From positions 130,370 to 150,360 of the forward strand of contig MU069475.1 in assembly GCA_002284615.2 (NCBI GenBank): a stretch of DNA of 19,991 nucleotides, in the 5' to 3' direction. Below are positions 18,628-19,991 of the stretch, one piece after another; the first letter of the stretch is position 1, and each line of letters begins with the position of its first letter. The translations under genes were made by a program, and so were the position numbers. Origin of the DNA: Dunaliella salina. Taxonomy: Eukaryota > Chlorophyta > Chlorophyceae > Chlamydomonadales > Dunaliellaceae. The notes beneath the pieces were generated by a model, which saw only the letters and a program-made list of their open reading frames with translations, made no database searches and was not told the origin of the DNA.

Positions 18628-18705
18628 ACTCAGCACCTTTTGGCATGGTTGATGGGCCTTGGGGTCCGCTCGGGTAGCCAATCCCCAGTTCAAATCCCGG
18701 TGCGG
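18628..18705 (+). ncRNA. Possible tRNA-derived SINE head or tRNA pseudogene
   Basis: An A-box-like TGGCATGGTTGATGG (18641) and a B-box-like AGTTCAAATCC (18687-18697) stand about 46 nt apart, a spacing usual for polymerase III promoters. GCACC at about 18632 can pair with GGTGC at 18699. The T-stem and anticodon stem do not fold cleanly, so it is not a functional tRNA. A poly-C/A-rich stretch follows, as a SINE tail might. Confidence 0.3.
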
Positions 18706-18734
18706 CATCCCTCCAACCCAAGGCCTCCCCGGAC

Positions 18735-18807
18735 TCCCCCCCCCCCCCCCCCCAACCAAAACCCCCCCCACCCCACCAACCCCCCCCCGGCCCCCCCCCC
18801 CCCCCCC
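18735..18807. repeat. Poly-C tract
   Basis: Runs of 18, 8, 10 and 18 C with short A-containing breaks. The minus strand is a strong G-quadruplex candidate. Proline or glycine frames across it are artefacts. Confidence 0.95.
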
Positions 18808-19563
18808 AAATAAAAGGCCCTGCAAATGGGCATACAGAACGCATGAATGCGCTTTGAACACAAACACATGCGGTCCATAGCTCCCATACCTACGAATGAC
18901 CCAGGTCCCTGGAAAGGACCCAAAAATTGCTTAAACACAGAATTTCAGCGATTTCGCTTCGTAGAATCCAGAGCAAACCTTGAAGTGGTGCCAAAAAGGA
19001 AAATGTTTGACCTCATTCAATACCACTTTTGAATCTATAGGGTGACAACATCACCCCCTATATGGATTGCAGATACATATTTTTAGCAATGGAAAATGTT
19101 TGGAGCTTGGGCTCTCTTACAATGATCTGAAGCCAGGATGGTGCTCAAGGTCCTTTCAATTTGTGTAATTTCTGGTAAATGACTTCATGGTTGGCATGGT
19201 AAATGGCTTCATGGTTGGCATGGTCAGATGAGAGAAAGATACACGAGAAAGAGCGTGTTTGGCAAACACACCAGTTGACCCCCTGTGCAATTACTCAATT
19301 TATAGGAAATGATTGCAGGTGAAAAGGACATAGAATTATATGCTGTCTAACAAAAAAGGACCCCCATCACGCCCTAACAAACCCCTTTACTCAAGTCAAA
19401 AGCATCCCAATGACGGACCCTCACTCTCCTCCCTCATCTCATGCACAAGGAGTGCCAGGGGAATAGCGGGATAACTAATTATGCTCCTCTTTTGACAAAT
19501 AAATGCATTTAGAGGGTGATGGACAATGTGTAGCCATGGGTAAATAGGGTGTACCACTATCTG
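18808..19563. other. No gene; one 24-bp doublet and an imperfect hairpin
   Basis: CTTCATGGTTGGCATGGTAAATGG is present twice in tandem at about 19176-19222. TATAGGGTGA-CAACA-TCACCCCCTATA (about 19036-19063) forms a hairpin with two unpaired C. No coding frame is recognised. Confidence 0.5.
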
Positions 19564-19757
19564 AAATAGGCTCGCCGAGCCTAGAAGAGCCTCTGCCTAT
19601 TTGAATAGGGCCTCTTCGGATGCACAGATTTTGTGGGTGATTTTAGGCACTTTTACACCATTTTTGGGTGGTAAGAGGGTCAAGGAGGGTATAGCCCATC
19701 TGCCAAATAGGCTCTCCAAGCCTCGCCGAGCCTCACCCTCAACGAGGCTCTCCTAGG
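19564..19757. repeat. Pair of palindromic AAATAGGCTC blocks
   Basis: Block 1 (19564-19602) has perfect arms AAATAGGC/GCCTATTT and an inner palindrome AGGCTC-GCC-GAGCCT. Block 2 (19705-19757) again begins AAATAGGCTC and contains CTCGCCGAGCCT and GAGGCTC. About 100 bp of unrelated sequence separates them. Confidence 0.75.
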
Positions 19758-19976
19758 TGACTACCCAACCCTAACAATGTGTGCACCATAAACATGAAGG
19801 CTTCAATTGTTCATATAATACCATTTCAGGGGGCATGGGAAGAGGTGATTGAGGGGCAGTTCCTTCCCTCTCACAGCGCCCGCTTGTGGGCAGGCATCTC
19901 TCAGGAAGAAGTAATTTGTGAATCTCAAGCTTCGTCCAATTATTGGCAAGCTCATGTAATCAAATAAGCCAAATTC

Positions 19977-19991
19977 CGCGCGCGCGCGCGC
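19977..19991. repeat. (CG)n at the window edge
   Basis: CGCGCG run continuing past the window end; total length unknown. Confidence 0.9.

Noticed and set aside
18262..18938. Glycine-rich or proline-rich frames across 18735-18807
   Set aside because: Caused by the poly-C tract.

Overview
The window looks like nuclear DNA of a eukaryote, most likely a green alga. The visible gene is split by GT-AG introns. Its encoded C-terminus resembles the RING plus zinc-ribbon ligases of the plant/green-algal BRUTUS and RCHY1 type. The DNA is full of (CA)n/(GT)n tracts, minisatellites and decayed LINE retrotransposons. The species cannot be fixed from sequence alone. There are no bacterial-style operons, and I saw no CRISPR array or rRNA.

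Layout. (1) 1-3020 (+): last three recognisable exons of a RING-H2/zinc-ribbon E3 ubiquitin ligase (402-484, 1559-1652, 2751-2849). Each exon is accompanied by tandem, decayed copies of its own edge. (2) 3021-5478: no recognisable gene; one minisatellite at 3403-3589. (3) 5479-13025: a nested transposon block. At least six pieces of one LINE family (5'-truncated reverse transcriptase, zinc-binding C-terminus, tail) lie in both orientations. They are cut by a 678-bp TIR element with a 4-bp target duplication (7888-8565) and a 599-bp MITE with perfect 24-bp TIRs and a TA duplication (9647-10245). A second, truncated MITE copy lies at about 12715-12937, and an ~81-bp tail-only LINE insertion inside another LINE carries a 30-bp target duplication. 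(4) 13026-16620: satellites of many kinds ((AC)49, 39-bp arrays, a CG/CA Z-DNA-prone tract, CATCA and GGCAGGCAC repeats) and a LINE-tail remnant. (5) 16625-18082 (-): a 485-codon proline-rich exon of an unrecognised gene, whose splice acceptor appears to be the end of a CA microsatellite. (6) 18159-19991: non-coding, with a possible tRNA-derived SINE head, a poly-C tract and palindromic repeats.

The two genes show no functional link. The most informative structure is in the mobile DNA. Seven LINE tails, including remnants, share a 6-bp-stem/7-nt-loop hairpin with compensatory changes, followed in the better copies by TTGTAAAC-like repeats. This is the layout expected of a 3' end recognised by the element's own reverse transcriptase. 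The second notable structure is the set of exon-edge duplications in the ligase gene.
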